The notes below the pieces were generated by a model. The model ran no database searches. It was given only the letters and a program-made list of their open reading frames with translations, and was not told where the DNA came from. Shown piece after piece: positions 26,017-33,185 of a stretch of 36,811 nt of DNA. The stretch comes from Oscillospiraceae bacterium (GTDB lineage: Bacteria; Bacillota; Clostridia; Oscillospirales; SIG519). Location of the stretch: contig SVMS01000021.1 of the NCBI GenBank assembly GCA_015067255.1, forward strand, positions 1-36,811. The letters are read 5' to 3'. The position numbers were made by a program, and so were the translations under genes. The number at the start of each line of letters is the position of its first letter. Position 1 is the first letter of the stretch.

Positions 26017-26325
26017 ATGGACGAAAAGGAATTTGCTCTGCGTTTAACTCAGCTCAGACAAAAGAAAAATGTATCTGCCAGAGAAATGAGTTTAGCAATC
26101 GGACAAAACGCAGGATATATTAACAATATTGAATCAGGAAAAGCTCTGCCGTCGTTACCCGGAATTTTCTATATATGCGATTATTTAGGCATTACTCTAA
26201 GTGAATTCTTTGACCTTGAAACCAAAAATCCCACTAAAATAGATGCTATTGTTACAGATTTAAAAAAGCTTGACGACCAACAGCTTGATACCATTGCCAA
26301 TTTGATAAAAGGCTTAATGCGGTAA
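26017..26325 (+). CDS. XRE-family regulator (first of a tandem pair)
   Basis: A 102-residue Cro/C1-type DNA-binding protein. The helix-turn-helix is VSAREMSLAIGQNAGYINNI (about residues 19-38), followed by ESGKALPSLPGIFYICDYLG. The C-terminal helix (LKKLDDQQLDTIANLIKGLM) resembles that of the next gene. The ATG at 26017 follows AAAGGAGTGG. The next XRE gene starts 27 nt after this stop, so they should be co-transcribed. Targets are unknown; no phage or conjugation genes are nearby. Confidence 0.85.
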   Translation: MDEKEFALRLTQLRQKKNVSAREMSLAIGQNAGYINNIESGKALPSLPGIFYICDYLGITLSEFFDLETKNPTKIDAIVTDLKKLDDQQLDTIANLIKGLMR

Positions 26326-26352
26326 AATTCCGCTATGAAAGGTAGTGAGGCT

Positions 26353-26664
26353 ATGGATACACATCAAAGACTTCGTCAGCTGTTAAACGAGCGTGGTTGG
26401 ACAGAATACCGTTTATCAAAAGAGTGCGGTTTGTCTGAATCTACTCTTGCAAATATTTTCAAAAGAAATACGTTGCCTTCAATCAGTACATTGGAAGCTA
26501 TCTGCGCAGGCTTTGGCATTACTGTTTCTCAGTTTTTTGCTGAGGGAGATATGGTAGAAATGACACCTGAACTCAAAGAGCTTTTTGACTCTTGGGTTAG
26601 CCTTACAGCAGAACAAAAGAATGTAGTAATGCAAATGATACGCACTCTTAATTCTAATAAATGA
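26353..26664 (+). CDS. XRE-family regulator (second of a tandem pair)
   Basis: A 103-residue Cro/C1-type regulator. The DNA-binding core is WTEYRLSKECGLSESTLANI (about 15-34), then FKRNTLPSISTLEAICAGFGI. The C-terminus (SLTAEQKNVVMQMIRTLN) parallels the upstream protein, suggesting an old duplication. I prefer the ATG at 26353 (GGTAGTGAGG upstream) over the in-frame ATG at 26335. The gene ends exactly at a strong terminator. It has no visible partner gene other than the first XRE protein. Confidence 0.85.
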   Translation: MDTHQRLRQLLNERGWTEYRLSKECGLSESTLANIFKRNTLPSISTLEAICAGFGITVSQFFAEGDMVEMTPELKELFDSWVSLTAEQKNVVMQMIRTLNSNK

Positions 26665-26697
26665 AAAGAAAGCCGTGAAAAATCACGGCTTTCTTTT
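26664..26697 (+). terminator. Terminator of the XRE pair
   Basis: AAAAGAAAGCCGTGA (26664-26678), AAAA loop, and the exact complement (26683-26697) ending in TTTT. It starts at the stop codon of the second XRE gene. A second weaker hairpin with a T-run, CAAGAA-CGA-TTCTTG-CTTTTT, follows at 26730-26749. Confidence 0.92.
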
Positions 26698-26700
26698 ATG

Positions 26701-26994
26701 CTCGATATGAATACAATTCATTAAAAAATCAAGAACGATTCTTGCTTTTTGTCGATATGCAGACTAAAGTCTGCTCGATATTTTTACTACCGTAAAATCG
26801 ATATGTTTCTCGTTTCACTCAAAACTCGATATGGTATAAATCTCGTTGCCTTTGGCAACATATCGAAAATCTCGTTAGAGATTTATATCGATGCGTTGCT
26901 TTGCAACGCTATGAATTGATGCTCACGCATCATGAATTGGTGTACACCATGAATTCTCGCTTCGCTCCATGAATTGAATTGCAAAGCAATTCAT
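26701..26994. repeat. Mini-hairpin array with TCGATAT and ATGAATTG linkers
   Basis: There is no gene between 26665 and 27170. Hairpins in order: GCAGAC-TAAA-GTCTGC, TTTTAC-TACC-GTAAAA, GTTGCC-TTT-GGCAAC, AAATCTC-GTTA-GAGATTT, GCGTTGC-TTT-GCAACGC, GATGC-TCAC-GCATC, TGGTGTACACCA and GAATTGC-AAA-GCAATTC. The first part uses TCGATAT as linker, the last part ATGAATTG. The block 26751-26832 recurs without change at 28540-28621, on the other side of the ATPase gene. Confidence 0.85.
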
Positions 26995-27031
26995 AAAGGA
27001 CAGGGAAAATTTACGTTCTCTGTCCTTTTTT
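26995..27031 (+). terminator. Terminator at the end of the hairpin array
   Basis: AAAGGACAGGGAA (26995-27007) pairs with TTCTCTGTCCTTT (27016-27028), one G-T pair, and is followed by further T to 27031. There is no gene directly upstream other than the XRE pair 330 nt away. Confidence 0.7.
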
Positions 27032-27059
27032 GGCGATATTTGCTTTAAATAAAACGGAG

Positions 27060-27157
27060 AAATACGCAAAATATTTAAATGTAACTGTTGACATATAAAG
27101 CAGTTCATGTTAAAATACAAATAAGAAAATTGCGTAAATACGCAAAATATTTAAATG
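27060..27157 (+). promoter_or_regulatory. Promoter bracketed by 22-bp direct repeats
   Basis: TTGACA (27088-27093), 17-nt spacer, TAAAAT (27111-27116). An exact 22-bp repeat (AAATACGCAAAATATTTAA...) occurs at 27060-27081 and 27136-27157, one copy on each side. The downstream copy also forms part of the palindrome TTGCGTA-AA-TACGCAA (27130-27145). The arrangement suggests two operator sites for a regulator of the ATPase gene. Confidence 0.65.
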
Positions 27158-27170
27158 AGGTATATAAGTT

Positions 27171-28469
27171 ATGATTGAAAGAAATAAATATCTCGAAAAA
27201 TTGATAAGCAAAAAGCAAAACGGCCTTGTTAAAGTGATTACCGGAATCAGAAGATGCGGTAAATCTTATTTGCTGTTCAACATATATAAGGACTATTTGA
27301 AGTCAATAGGGGTTGAGAATGAGTGTATTATATGCCTGGCTCTTGATGATGACGAAAACATTCAATATCGTAACCCAATTGAACTGGGAAAACATATCAG
27401 AAGTTTAACTGCAGACGAAAGCAAAAACTATTTTGTATTTCTCGATGAAATTCAAAAGGTCGTTCCTATTCAGAATCCTTATATTGAAGGTGCCGAGGAC
27501 AAGATAGGTTTTGTGGATGTTGTTCTCGGTCTTATGAAGCACGACAATATTGATGTGTATGTTACCGGCAGCAACTCTAAAATGCTATCGTCTGACATAC
27601 TCACAGAGTTTCGTGGCCGCGGCGATGAGATTCGAGTGAATCCGCTTTCTTTTGAAGAATTTTATAAAGCTTTCAAGGGTGATAAACACAATGCCTGGAA
27701 AGAGTATTATACCTATGGCGGATTGCCGTTGGTTCTTAGCAAAAAAGGTCATGAAGAAAAAGCGAAATACCTACAAACCTTGTTTGATGCTATATATCTG
27801 AGTGATATTATGGACAGAAACAAAATCGTACATGAGAAAACTATATTGGATGATATTTTAAATATTATTTCCTCTTCTATCGGCTCGCTGACTAACGCAA
27901 ACAAAATTACTAATACCTTTAAGAGCGAACGTCAGGTAAATATCAGTAATTATACCGTTTCAAAATATCTTGATTATTTAATTGATGCTTTCTTGCTCTA
28001 CAAAGCCGAGCGTTATGATGTTAAGGGCAGAAAATATATCGGCTCTCCTTTAAAATATTATTTCAGCGATGTGGGACTTCGTAATGCAAGACTTAATTTC
28101 CGTCAGCAAGAAGAAAATCACATTATGGAAAACATTATTTATAACGAGCTTTGTAACCGTGATTTTAGTGTTGATGTCGGCGTGGTTGAGTATTGCTATA
28201 AGGATGCAGAAAAGAAAAGCAAACGCACCCAACTTGAAATTGACTTTGTTGCCAATAAAGGTAGCAAAAAGTATTATATTCAGTCTGCGCTGACCGTGGC
28301 TGATGAAGAAAAACGTGAGCAAGAGATTCGTTCATTAAAGCGTGTCGGCGATTCCTTCAAGAAGATTGTTGTAGTCAGGGACAACATTATACCTTGGCAC
28401 GACGATGACGGTATTTTCTACATTGGCATTGAACAATTCCTACTCGAAGAAAACGCTATGGATATGTAA
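27171..28469 (+). CDS. AAA_14/DUF4143 ATPase
   Basis: This 432-residue protein belongs to the large AAA_14 + DUF4143 group of P-loop ATPases. Walker A is GIRRCGKS (about residues 25-32), Walker B FVFLDEIQ (about 89-96), and an Arg-bearing sensor region is TGSNSKMLSSD. DUF4143 in the C-terminal half (YTVSKYLDYLIDAFLLYKAE through LEIDFVANKG) has a nuclease-like fold with no proven activity. The cellular role of the family is unclear. The ATG at 27171 follows GAGGTATATA. The gene has its own promoter with flanking direct repeats and is bracketed by near-identical hairpin arrays, consistent with acquisition as a unit. Confidence 0.9.
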   Translation: MIERNKYLEKLISKKQNGLVKVITGIRRCGKSYLLFNIYKDYLKSIGVENECIICLALDDDENIQYRNPIELGKHIRSLTADESKNYFVFLDEIQKVVPIQNPYIEGAEDKIGFVDVVLGLMKHDNIDVYVTGSNSKMLSSDILTEFRGRGDEIRVNPLSFEEFYKAFKGDKHNAWKEYYTYGGLPLVLSKKGHEEKAKYLQTLFDAIYLSDIMDRNKIVHEKTILDDILNIISSSIGSLTNANKITNTFKSERQVNISNYTVSKYLDYLIDAFLLYKAERYDVKGRKYIGSPLKYYFSDVGLRNARLNFRQQEENHIMENIIYNELCNRDFSVDVGVVEYCYKDAEKKSKRTQLEIDFVANKGSKKYYIQSALTVADEEKREQEIRSLKRVGDSFKKIVVVRDNIIPWHDDDGIFYIGIEQFLLEENAMDM

Positions 28470-28690
28470 GTGTGAATTGATGCTTCGCATAATGAATTGC
28501 TGCGCAATTCATTATATTGATGTTCAATACAAAAAACCAGTCGATATGCAGACTAAAGTCTGCTCGATATTTTTACTACCGTAAAATCGATATGTTTCTC
28601 GTTTCACTCAAAACTCGATATAAATCTCGTTAGAGATTTATATCGATGCGTTGCTTTGCAACGCTATGATATGAATTGAATTGCTTTGAA
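28470..28690. repeat. Mini-hairpin array, second copy flanking the ATPase
   Basis: After two ATGAATTG-linked hairpins (GATGCTTCGCAT; GAATTGC-TGC-GCAATTC) comes an 82-bp block identical to 26751-26832. AAATCTC-GTTA-GAGATTT and GCGTTGC-TTT-GCAACGC follow in the same order as in the first array, but the GTTGCC-TTT-GGCAAC unit is missing. The array ends with an imperfect GAATTGCTTTGAAATTC. There are no coding frames. Function is unknown. Confidence 0.85.
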
Positions 28691-28696
28691 ATTCAT

Positions 28697-28732
28697 AAAA
28701 AACGCAAGAACGGAAACCGTTCTTGCGTTTTT
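28697..28732 (-). terminator. Terminator of ddh
   Basis: AAAAACGCAAGAACGG (28698-28713), AAA, and the exact complement (28717-28732), with A/T runs on both sides. It starts 2 nt beyond the ddh stop and would also block read-through from the ATPase side. Confidence 0.93.
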
Positions 28733-28734
28733 AA

Positions 28735-29715
28735 CTAAAGTAATTTCTTGCGAAGCTCTTCGGGACTTAAGGGAGAAAGATAGGCGGGGGCAACATCGAA
28801 AACAGTTTTACAGCCGAAAAGACCTTCTTTATTCATTCTGTAAGCAGCTCTTGCGTAAGATACAAGCACGCTGGCAGTAAATTCAGGGTTGGAGTCAAGC
28901 TTTAAGCTGTATTCGATAATGTTTGTATTTTCTTTATTTAAGCCTGTTTTTCCGCTGCGGATAACAACTCCCCCGTGAGGTAAGCTTGAATGGTCTCTTT
29001 TCATTTCCTCTTCGGAAATAAAATGCACCGTTGTATCGTAATCTGCAAAATAGTTGGGCATAGTTTTTATCTGCTCCTCTATTCTTGCAAGGTCCGCCCC
29101 TTCCTCTACTGTAACAAAGCATTCTCTTGTATGCTTTTGACGGGTGGTGAGAATGGGATTTTCGCCGTTTCTTACAGCTTCCAAGGCTTCGGGAACAGGA
29201 ACGGTATATTGTCTTGCATCCTTTACGCCTTCTATTCTGCGTATTGCGTCGGAATGGCCTTGGCTTACGCCCTTGCCCCAAAAGGTATAATCACAGCCGT
29301 CGGGAAGAATAGCCCCAGCATACATACGGTTTAAAGAGAACATTCCGGGGTCCCAGCCAACAGAGATAATGCCGATTTTTTTGCTCTGCTGAGCAGCGGC
29401 ATCAACATTAGCAAAATGAGTGGGAATGTTTGCGTGAGTGTCAAAGCTGTCTATAACATTAAAATATTTGACAAATTCGGGCGTCTGAACGGGAAGGTCT
29501 GTAGCGCTTCCGCCGCAGATAACCATAACATCAATTTTATCCTTCATATCCAAAGCGCTGTCTATATGCAAAACAGGCGTATTCGGAGTTGAAATCTTAA
29601 GAGTTGACGGGTCTCGTCTTGTAAAAACGGCGGCAAGCTCCATATCCTTATTCTGAGCAATAGCGGCTTCAACGCCTCTGCCTAAATTTCCATAGCCTAA
29701 AATTCCGATTTTCAT
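28735..29715 (-). CDS. ddh: meso-Diaminopimelate D-dehydrogenase
   Basis: This NADPH-dependent enzyme converts tetrahydrodipicolinate, ammonia and NADPH directly to meso-diaminopimelate, a one-step branch of lysine and peptidoglycan precursor synthesis. From the ATG at 29713-29715 it is 326 residues, the family size. The Rossmann motif is GYGNLGRG (about 7-14). Conserved segments include VICGGSATDLP, SFDTHANIP, IISVGWDPGMFSLNR and WGKGVSQGHSDAIRRI. AAAGGATATG precedes this ATG; a longer frame to 29823 would add a spurious hydrophobic leader. It is a single gene with its own terminator, unlinked to other lysine genes here. Confidence 0.95.
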   Translation of the reverse strand: MKIGILGYGNLGRGVEAAIAQNKDMELAAVFTRRDPSTLKISTPNTPVLHIDSALDMKDKIDVMVICGGSATDLPVQTPEFVKYFNVIDSFDTHANIPTHFANVDAAAQQSKKIGIISVGWDPGMFSLNRMYAGAILPDGCDYTFWGKGVSQGHSDAIRRIEGVKDARQYTVPVPEALEAVRNGENPILTTRQKHTRECFVTVEEGADLARIEEQIKTMPNYFADYDTTVHFISEEEMKRDHSSLPHGGVVIRSGKTGLNKENTNIIEYSLKLDSNPEFTASVLVSYARAAYRMNKEGLFGCKTVFDVAPAYLSPLSPEELRKKLL

Positions 29716-29783
29716 TAAATCATATCCTTTCAACCAATAAATTATATTACATAAAAAAACGAATGTCAATAATGTAATAGCTA

Positions 29784-30602
29784 TTAAAATAAGAACTTTT
29801 GACGTGTCAGAATACATTGACAAGCCCTGTCTGCGATAATTGCTCTGTCCCTTTCGGGATAATATTCGAGTAACGGATATAAAATTTCGTATATATCCTT
29901 TCTTGTCAAAATCGGCATTTTTAAAATTTTTCCGTACATTTCACGTGCTGTATTCATTTGCCTTGTAAAGCTTGTATTAAAAGGTCTTGCAACTAAACCT
30001 TTAATCAATCCTTTTGGTTCGATATTCATAGGAGAAAACTGAATGTTGGATAAAAGTCCTGCGCCGTTATCAAAAATCGGACAATAATCGTATTTTCCGT
30101 TTTGTTCTATAAGCGCTATATTATTAAGATGTCTGTCATCGTTTAAAACGAGGGAATCAATCTCAAAAAGCAGCGTTAAATACTGCGGAAAGCTTTCAAG
30201 TCCCGTAAGCTCTTTAGTGGTATCGGCAAGATATGCTATGCGTTTTTTATCACTGCTCAAGCCTTCTAATTTTTCTTTTAAAAAACGATTATATCTTTTG
30301 AGTAAATGGCTTAACGTTATAATGGACTGCCCTTCCTTTAAAAAGCTTTCGCTTGAACAGCCCGTTCTTTCCCTTGAATGAACATTAAGCTTTTCCATAT
30401 TATATTTCACAAAACAAAAAGATGTTTCGCTTGTTATATTGCTAAGCTGTAACAGCCTTGACACAGTTACCTCGGCAAGCGCTTCATATCCGAATTGGTC
30501 AAGCTTATACCATTTGTTTGCAGCTTTATCAAACCATTTTTCCTGATTGCCCTTTGATGAGGTTTCAGCAACCTTTTCATTTGTAACAAGCTTAACTGAC
30601 AT
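29784..30602 (-). CDS. HipA-like protein kinase, putative toxin
   Basis: This 272-residue protein has the small HipA/CtkA kinase fold. The catalytic loop LNDDRHLNNIALI (about 153-165) and the metal-binding Asp in FDNGAGLL (about 177-184) are intact, and the N-terminal KWFDKAANKWYKLDQFGYEALAEV resembles the nucleotide-binding lobe. HipA kinases phosphorylate tRNA synthetases or other targets and cause growth arrest; the target here is unknown. The ATG overlaps the stop of the partner gene as TAATG, so translation is coupled. With an autoregulated AbrB-fold partner upstream, a toxin-antitoxin pair is the best reading. It could also be a regulatory kinase. Confidence 0.75.
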   Translation of the reverse strand: MSVKLVTNEKVAETSSKGNQEKWFDKAANKWYKLDQFGYEALAEVTVSRLLQLSNITSETSFCFVKYNMEKLNVHSRERTGCSSESFLKEGQSIITLSHLLKRYNRFLKEKLEGLSSDKKRIAYLADTTKELTGLESFPQYLTLLFEIDSLVLNDDRHLNNIALIEQNGKYDYCPIFDNGAGLLSNIQFSPMNIEPKGLIKGLVARPFNTSFTRQMNTAREMYGKILKMPILTRKDIYEILYPLLEYYPERDRAIIADRACQCILTRQKFLF

Positions 30603-31132
30603 TATATTTCCTCCATTTCAAGCCATTGACTGTCCTCTGCCATTTTGCCGTGAGTTTTTTTTATGATTTCTATTGGAGAATATTCCTCTACCCCTATCGC
30701 TTCAAGATATTCTCTTATTCCGCTTCTGCTTTTAGGCACACAGCGTTCCTCTAAAAAGGCTTGAAATTCTTCCCAGGTCGGAGCTTTTATTTTGCCGAAA
30801 GCAGTTTTAATTATATTTGTTGTTTTATTTTGCACAGATATCGTTTTATCGGTAAAGTCAGCGCAAATCTGAGTACATAAAATGTCCTTATCAAAAAAAT
30901 TAAAAATAATAAGCTTATGTTTTAAAGCCTTTTTTTTATTTAAAAAATCATCAAAGGCTAAAAACGGCGCTATTGTAATTTTTTCACCGTCGAAGGAAAT
31001 TTCAATCTCTTGCTCTGCAAGCGCCAATTCCTTTACCCATTTTGAAGGCAGTGAAATTTTATAGCCTTTAGAGCTTTTTCCCGAATTTCCTCCCGCAGAA
31101 CCGACTATAATTTTTCCTATTCTTTTTTCCAT
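30602..31132 (-). CDS. AbrB-fold protein, putative antitoxin of the kinase
   Basis: This 176-residue protein has an N-terminal swapped-hairpin-like segment (KGYKISLPSKWVKELALAEQ, then EIEISFDGEKITI; about 21-54), as in AbrB/MazE antitoxins. The C-terminal part contains FLEERCVPKSRSGIREYLEA, GVEEYSPIEIIKK and THGKMAEDSQWLEME. I chose the ATG at 31130-31132 (GGTGAT upstream) because the promoter lies over the longer frame. The stop overlaps the kinase start by 1 nt. It probably binds the palindrome in its own promoter and neutralises the kinase; this is inference from architecture. Confidence 0.7.
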   Translation of the reverse strand: MEKRIGKIIVGSAGGNSGKSSKGYKISLPSKWVKELALAEQEIEISFDGEKITIAPFLAFDDFLNKKKALKHKLIIFNFFDKDILCTQICADFTDKTISVQNKTTNIIKTAFGKIKAPTWEEFQAFLEERCVPKSRSGIREYLEAIGVEEYSPIEIIKKTHGKMAEDSQWLEMEEI

Positions 31133-31148
31133 AATTATCACCATAGCA

Positions 31149-31177
31149 AATATATCATATTGGTAACCAATAGTCAA
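31149..31177 (-). promoter_or_regulatory. Promoter with palindromic operator of the kinase pair
   Basis: TTGACT (complement of 31172-31177), 17-nt spacer, TATATT (complement of 31149-31154). The spacer contains the palindrome ATTGGT-A-ACCAAT (31159-31171), ideally placed for a repressor to block polymerase. The untranslated leader would be only about 10 nt. Confidence 0.8.
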
Positions 31178-31202
31178 GGTTTTTTAAAAGAGAAAAAAAG
31201 TG

Positions 31203-31232
31203 TTGACAAAGCAGTAAGGTGTATAGTATAAT
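31203..31232 (+). promoter_or_regulatory. Promoter of rpmH-rnpA-yidD-yidC
   Basis: TTGACA (31203-31208), 18-nt spacer, TATAAT (31227-31232). It is divergent from the kinase-pair promoter. A leader of about 95 nt without an obvious known riboswitch precedes rpmH. Confidence 0.85.
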
Positions 31233-31333
31233 AATATCCGTATCATTGCCTATAACGGCGTTTTGCAAAATAAAATTGTTATAATCGGTAGCATGCCGTA
31301 TTATACTAAAAATTTAACAGGAGGTGCGGTTTG

Positions 31334-31468
31334 ATGCTAAGAACATATCAACCTAAAAAAAGACAGAGAAGCAAGGTTCACGGATTTCGCAAGAGAATGT
31401 CCACTGCTAACGGCAGAAAGGTGCTTGCACGCAGACGTGCAAAGGCAAGAAAAAGACTTACACACTAA
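31334..31468 (+). CDS. rpmH: 50S ribosomal protein L34
   Basis: This 44-residue basic protein of the large ribosomal subunit begins [20 protein letters not shown] and ends [13 protein letters not shown], a clear L34. The ATG at 31334 follows AGGAGGTG (31319-31326) by 7 nt. It is the first gene of the conserved rpmH-rnpA-yidD-yidC-jag cluster that usually lies near the replication origin. A 117-nt spacer before rnpA carries a small hairpin, CAAAGC-TCA-GCTTTG. Confidence 0.97.
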   Translation: MLRTYQPKKRQRSKVHGFRKRMSTANGRKVLARRRAKARKRLTH

Positions 31469-31585
31469 AAAATGAGGCCGCTGCTACCGTTGATTTATAG
31501 GTAAAGGTGGTCTTTTTTGTCTGTGAGAGTAGTTTTTTCAAACAAAGCTCAGCTTTGAAAACAAGCAGGTAAAAGGTTCGTGTTT

Positions 31586-31921
31586 ATGAAAAATACTGTT
31601 TCTATCAAGGAAAATCACGAATTTAAGCGCATTTACTATAAGGGAAAATCGGTCTGTACTCCGGTGGTTGTTTTGTATTACAGGAAAAACAACCTTACCT
31701 TCAACCGTTTAGGGCTTACGGCAACCAAGAAAATAGGTACTGCTGTTTGCAGAAACAGAGCAAGACGTGTCTTGCGTCAGGCTTACAGAGAGCTTGAGCC
31801 CTTTTTAAAAACGGGGTACGATTTTATTCTTGTAGCCAGGACAAAAACCCCTTTTGTAAAAACGCAGGCAGTAAAGCAAGCGCTTGAAGAGTGCTTTGCA
31901 GGGCGGGAGATGCTCAAATGA
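31586..31921 (+). CDS. rnpA: Ribonuclease P protein component
   Basis: RnpA assists the RNase P RNA in cutting the 5' leaders of pre-tRNAs. At 111 residues it has the normal size. The RNR signature is present ([21 protein letters not shown], positions about 46-66; substrate-binding residues in RNRARRVLR). I prefer the ATG at 31586, 9 nt after AAAAGG, over the GTG at 31580. Its stop overlaps the yidD start as ATGA. Confidence 0.95.
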   Translation: MKNTVSIKENHEFKRIYYKGKSVCTPVVVLYYRKNNLTFNRLGLTATKKIGTAVCRNRARRVLRQAYRELEPFLKTGYDFILVARTKTPFVKTQAVKQALEECFAGREMLK

Positions 31922-32130
31922 AAAGAGTTATGATTTATCTTATTCGCTTTTATCAGAAGTACCTTTCCCGTCTTAAAGGGCGTTCCACCTGTATTTTTTA
32001 CCCGTCTTGTTCCCAATACGCCATAGAGGCTTTTGAAAAGCACGGCTTTTTCAAAGGTCTTGTTCTTTCGGTCTGGCGTATTTTAAGATGCAACCCTTTT
32101 AATAAGGGCGGCGTTGACAATGTTCCCTGA
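31918..32130 (+). CDS. yidD: Membrane protein insertion efficiency factor YidD
   Basis: This 70-residue inner-face membrane-associated protein assists insertion of proteins by Sec/YidC. The family cysteines and motifs are present: [19 protein letters not shown], then [14 protein letters not shown]. The start overlaps the rnpA stop (ATGA), which fixes the ATG at 31918 and excludes the longer frame. yidC follows 41 nt later, the usual arrangement. Confidence 0.95.
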   Translation: MKRVMIYLIRFYQKYLSRLKGRSTCIFYPSCSQYAIEAFEKHGFFKGLVLSVWRILRCNPFNKGGVDNVP

Positions 32131-32171
32131 ACTGCCTTTATCGGTAAAAATTTAAAAAAGGAAATGTAGAA

Positions 32172-33185
32172 ATGGAAGTTATAGGAAATCTTTTAAGCTA
32201 TCCCTTTGCTCTTATTCTGTCATTTTTTTACGGACTTTTTCGAAATTACGGATTTGCGCTTATTGTATTCACAATTATTATTAAGGTTATTTTGATACCC
32301 TTGGGCATTAAGCAGCAAAAATCATCTTTAAATCAGATGAAATTTCAGCCCAAAATGAAAGAAATCCAGCAAAAATACGCTAACAACAAGCAAAAACAAA
32401 GTGAGGAAATGCAAAAACTGTATCAAGAAGAAGGCTTCAGCCCCTTTGGCGGATGTCTTCCTATGCTTATACAGCTCCCCATTATCCTTATTCTTTATAA
32501 TATTATAAGAAACCCCCTTACAAATATCTGTGCAATGACAGCTTCTAAAATCAATACTGTTGTTGCGGCTCTTGCAAATTTAGGAGTAACTATTGACTCT
32601 AAGGATGCAAATTTTCAGATAAAGCTTGCAGAAGCTATTAACGAAAATTTTGACAGTCTTATGAGCGCAGGTGCGTTACCCGAAAACTTTTCAAAAATAG
32701 ATTTTTCATTTTTCGGAATAAACCTTTCTCAGACTCCCAGTCTGTCAAGCTTTAATTTATTGCTTCTGATTCCGCTTTTTGCGTGTCTGACCGGATTTTT
32801 AGTAGGTATTATATCTCAGAAGTTTTCTGCTGTTCAGGCAACAGGCGGAACAAAAATGTTGCTTCTTATGTCACCCTTACTCTCTCTTATTTATACCTTT
32901 ATGTTCCCTGCAGGTGTAGGTCTTTACTGGATTATGAGTAACATAACCGCTGCTGTTCAGTCCTACGTTCTCGGAAAAATTTATAATCCCCGTGAATATG
33001 CCGAAAAGCTTAAGGCAGAGGAAGAAGAGAAAAAGCGTGCTCAAAAGCAAGCTATTAAGGATAAGCGTGCTAAAAAGTTTGCTCAGCAAAACGGTGAGCA
33101 GTCAGAAGAAAATAAAACAGTGAGCATCGAGTGCGAGGTAAGCGACCCACAAGAAAAAAAGGAGAATAACTCTGATGATAAATGA
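32172..33185 (+). CDS. yidC: Membrane protein insertase YidC
   Basis: YidC/OxaA inserts and folds membrane proteins, alone or with Sec. The 337-residue protein is the short Gram-positive type with an N-terminal helix rather than a large periplasmic domain. About five membrane helices are seen, with the cytosolic hairpin (MKFQPKMKEIQQKYANNKQ) and the conserved GGCLPMLIQLPIILILYNII. The conserved Arg of the hydrophilic groove is expected near IKVILIPLGIKQQ, where a Lys seems to stand instead. A long charged C-terminal tail (Lys/Glu-rich, ~70 residues) may bind ribosomes. It overlaps jag by 11 nt. Confidence 0.95.
   Translation: MEVIGNLLSYPFALILSFFYGLFRNYGFALIVFTIIIKVILIPLGIKQQKSSLNQMKFQPKMKEIQQKYANNKQKQSEEMQKLYQEEGFSPFGGCLPMLIQLPIILILYNIIRNPLTNICAMTASKINTVVAALANLGVTIDSKDANFQIKLAEAINENFDSLMSAGALPENFSKIDFSFFGINLSQTPSLSSFNLLLLIPLFACLTGFLVGIISQKFSAVQATGGTKMLLLMSPLLSLIYTFMFPAGVGLYWIMSNITAAVQSYVLGKIYNPREYAEKLKAEEEEKKRAQKQAIKDKRAKKFAQQNGEQSEENKTVSIECEVSDPQEKKENNSDDK

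Noticed and set aside
26701-28690. Insertion sequence around the ATPase gene
   Set aside because: No transposase, no terminal inverted repeats and no target duplication are visible; the flanks are direct repeats of hairpin arrays, reported instead as a finding.
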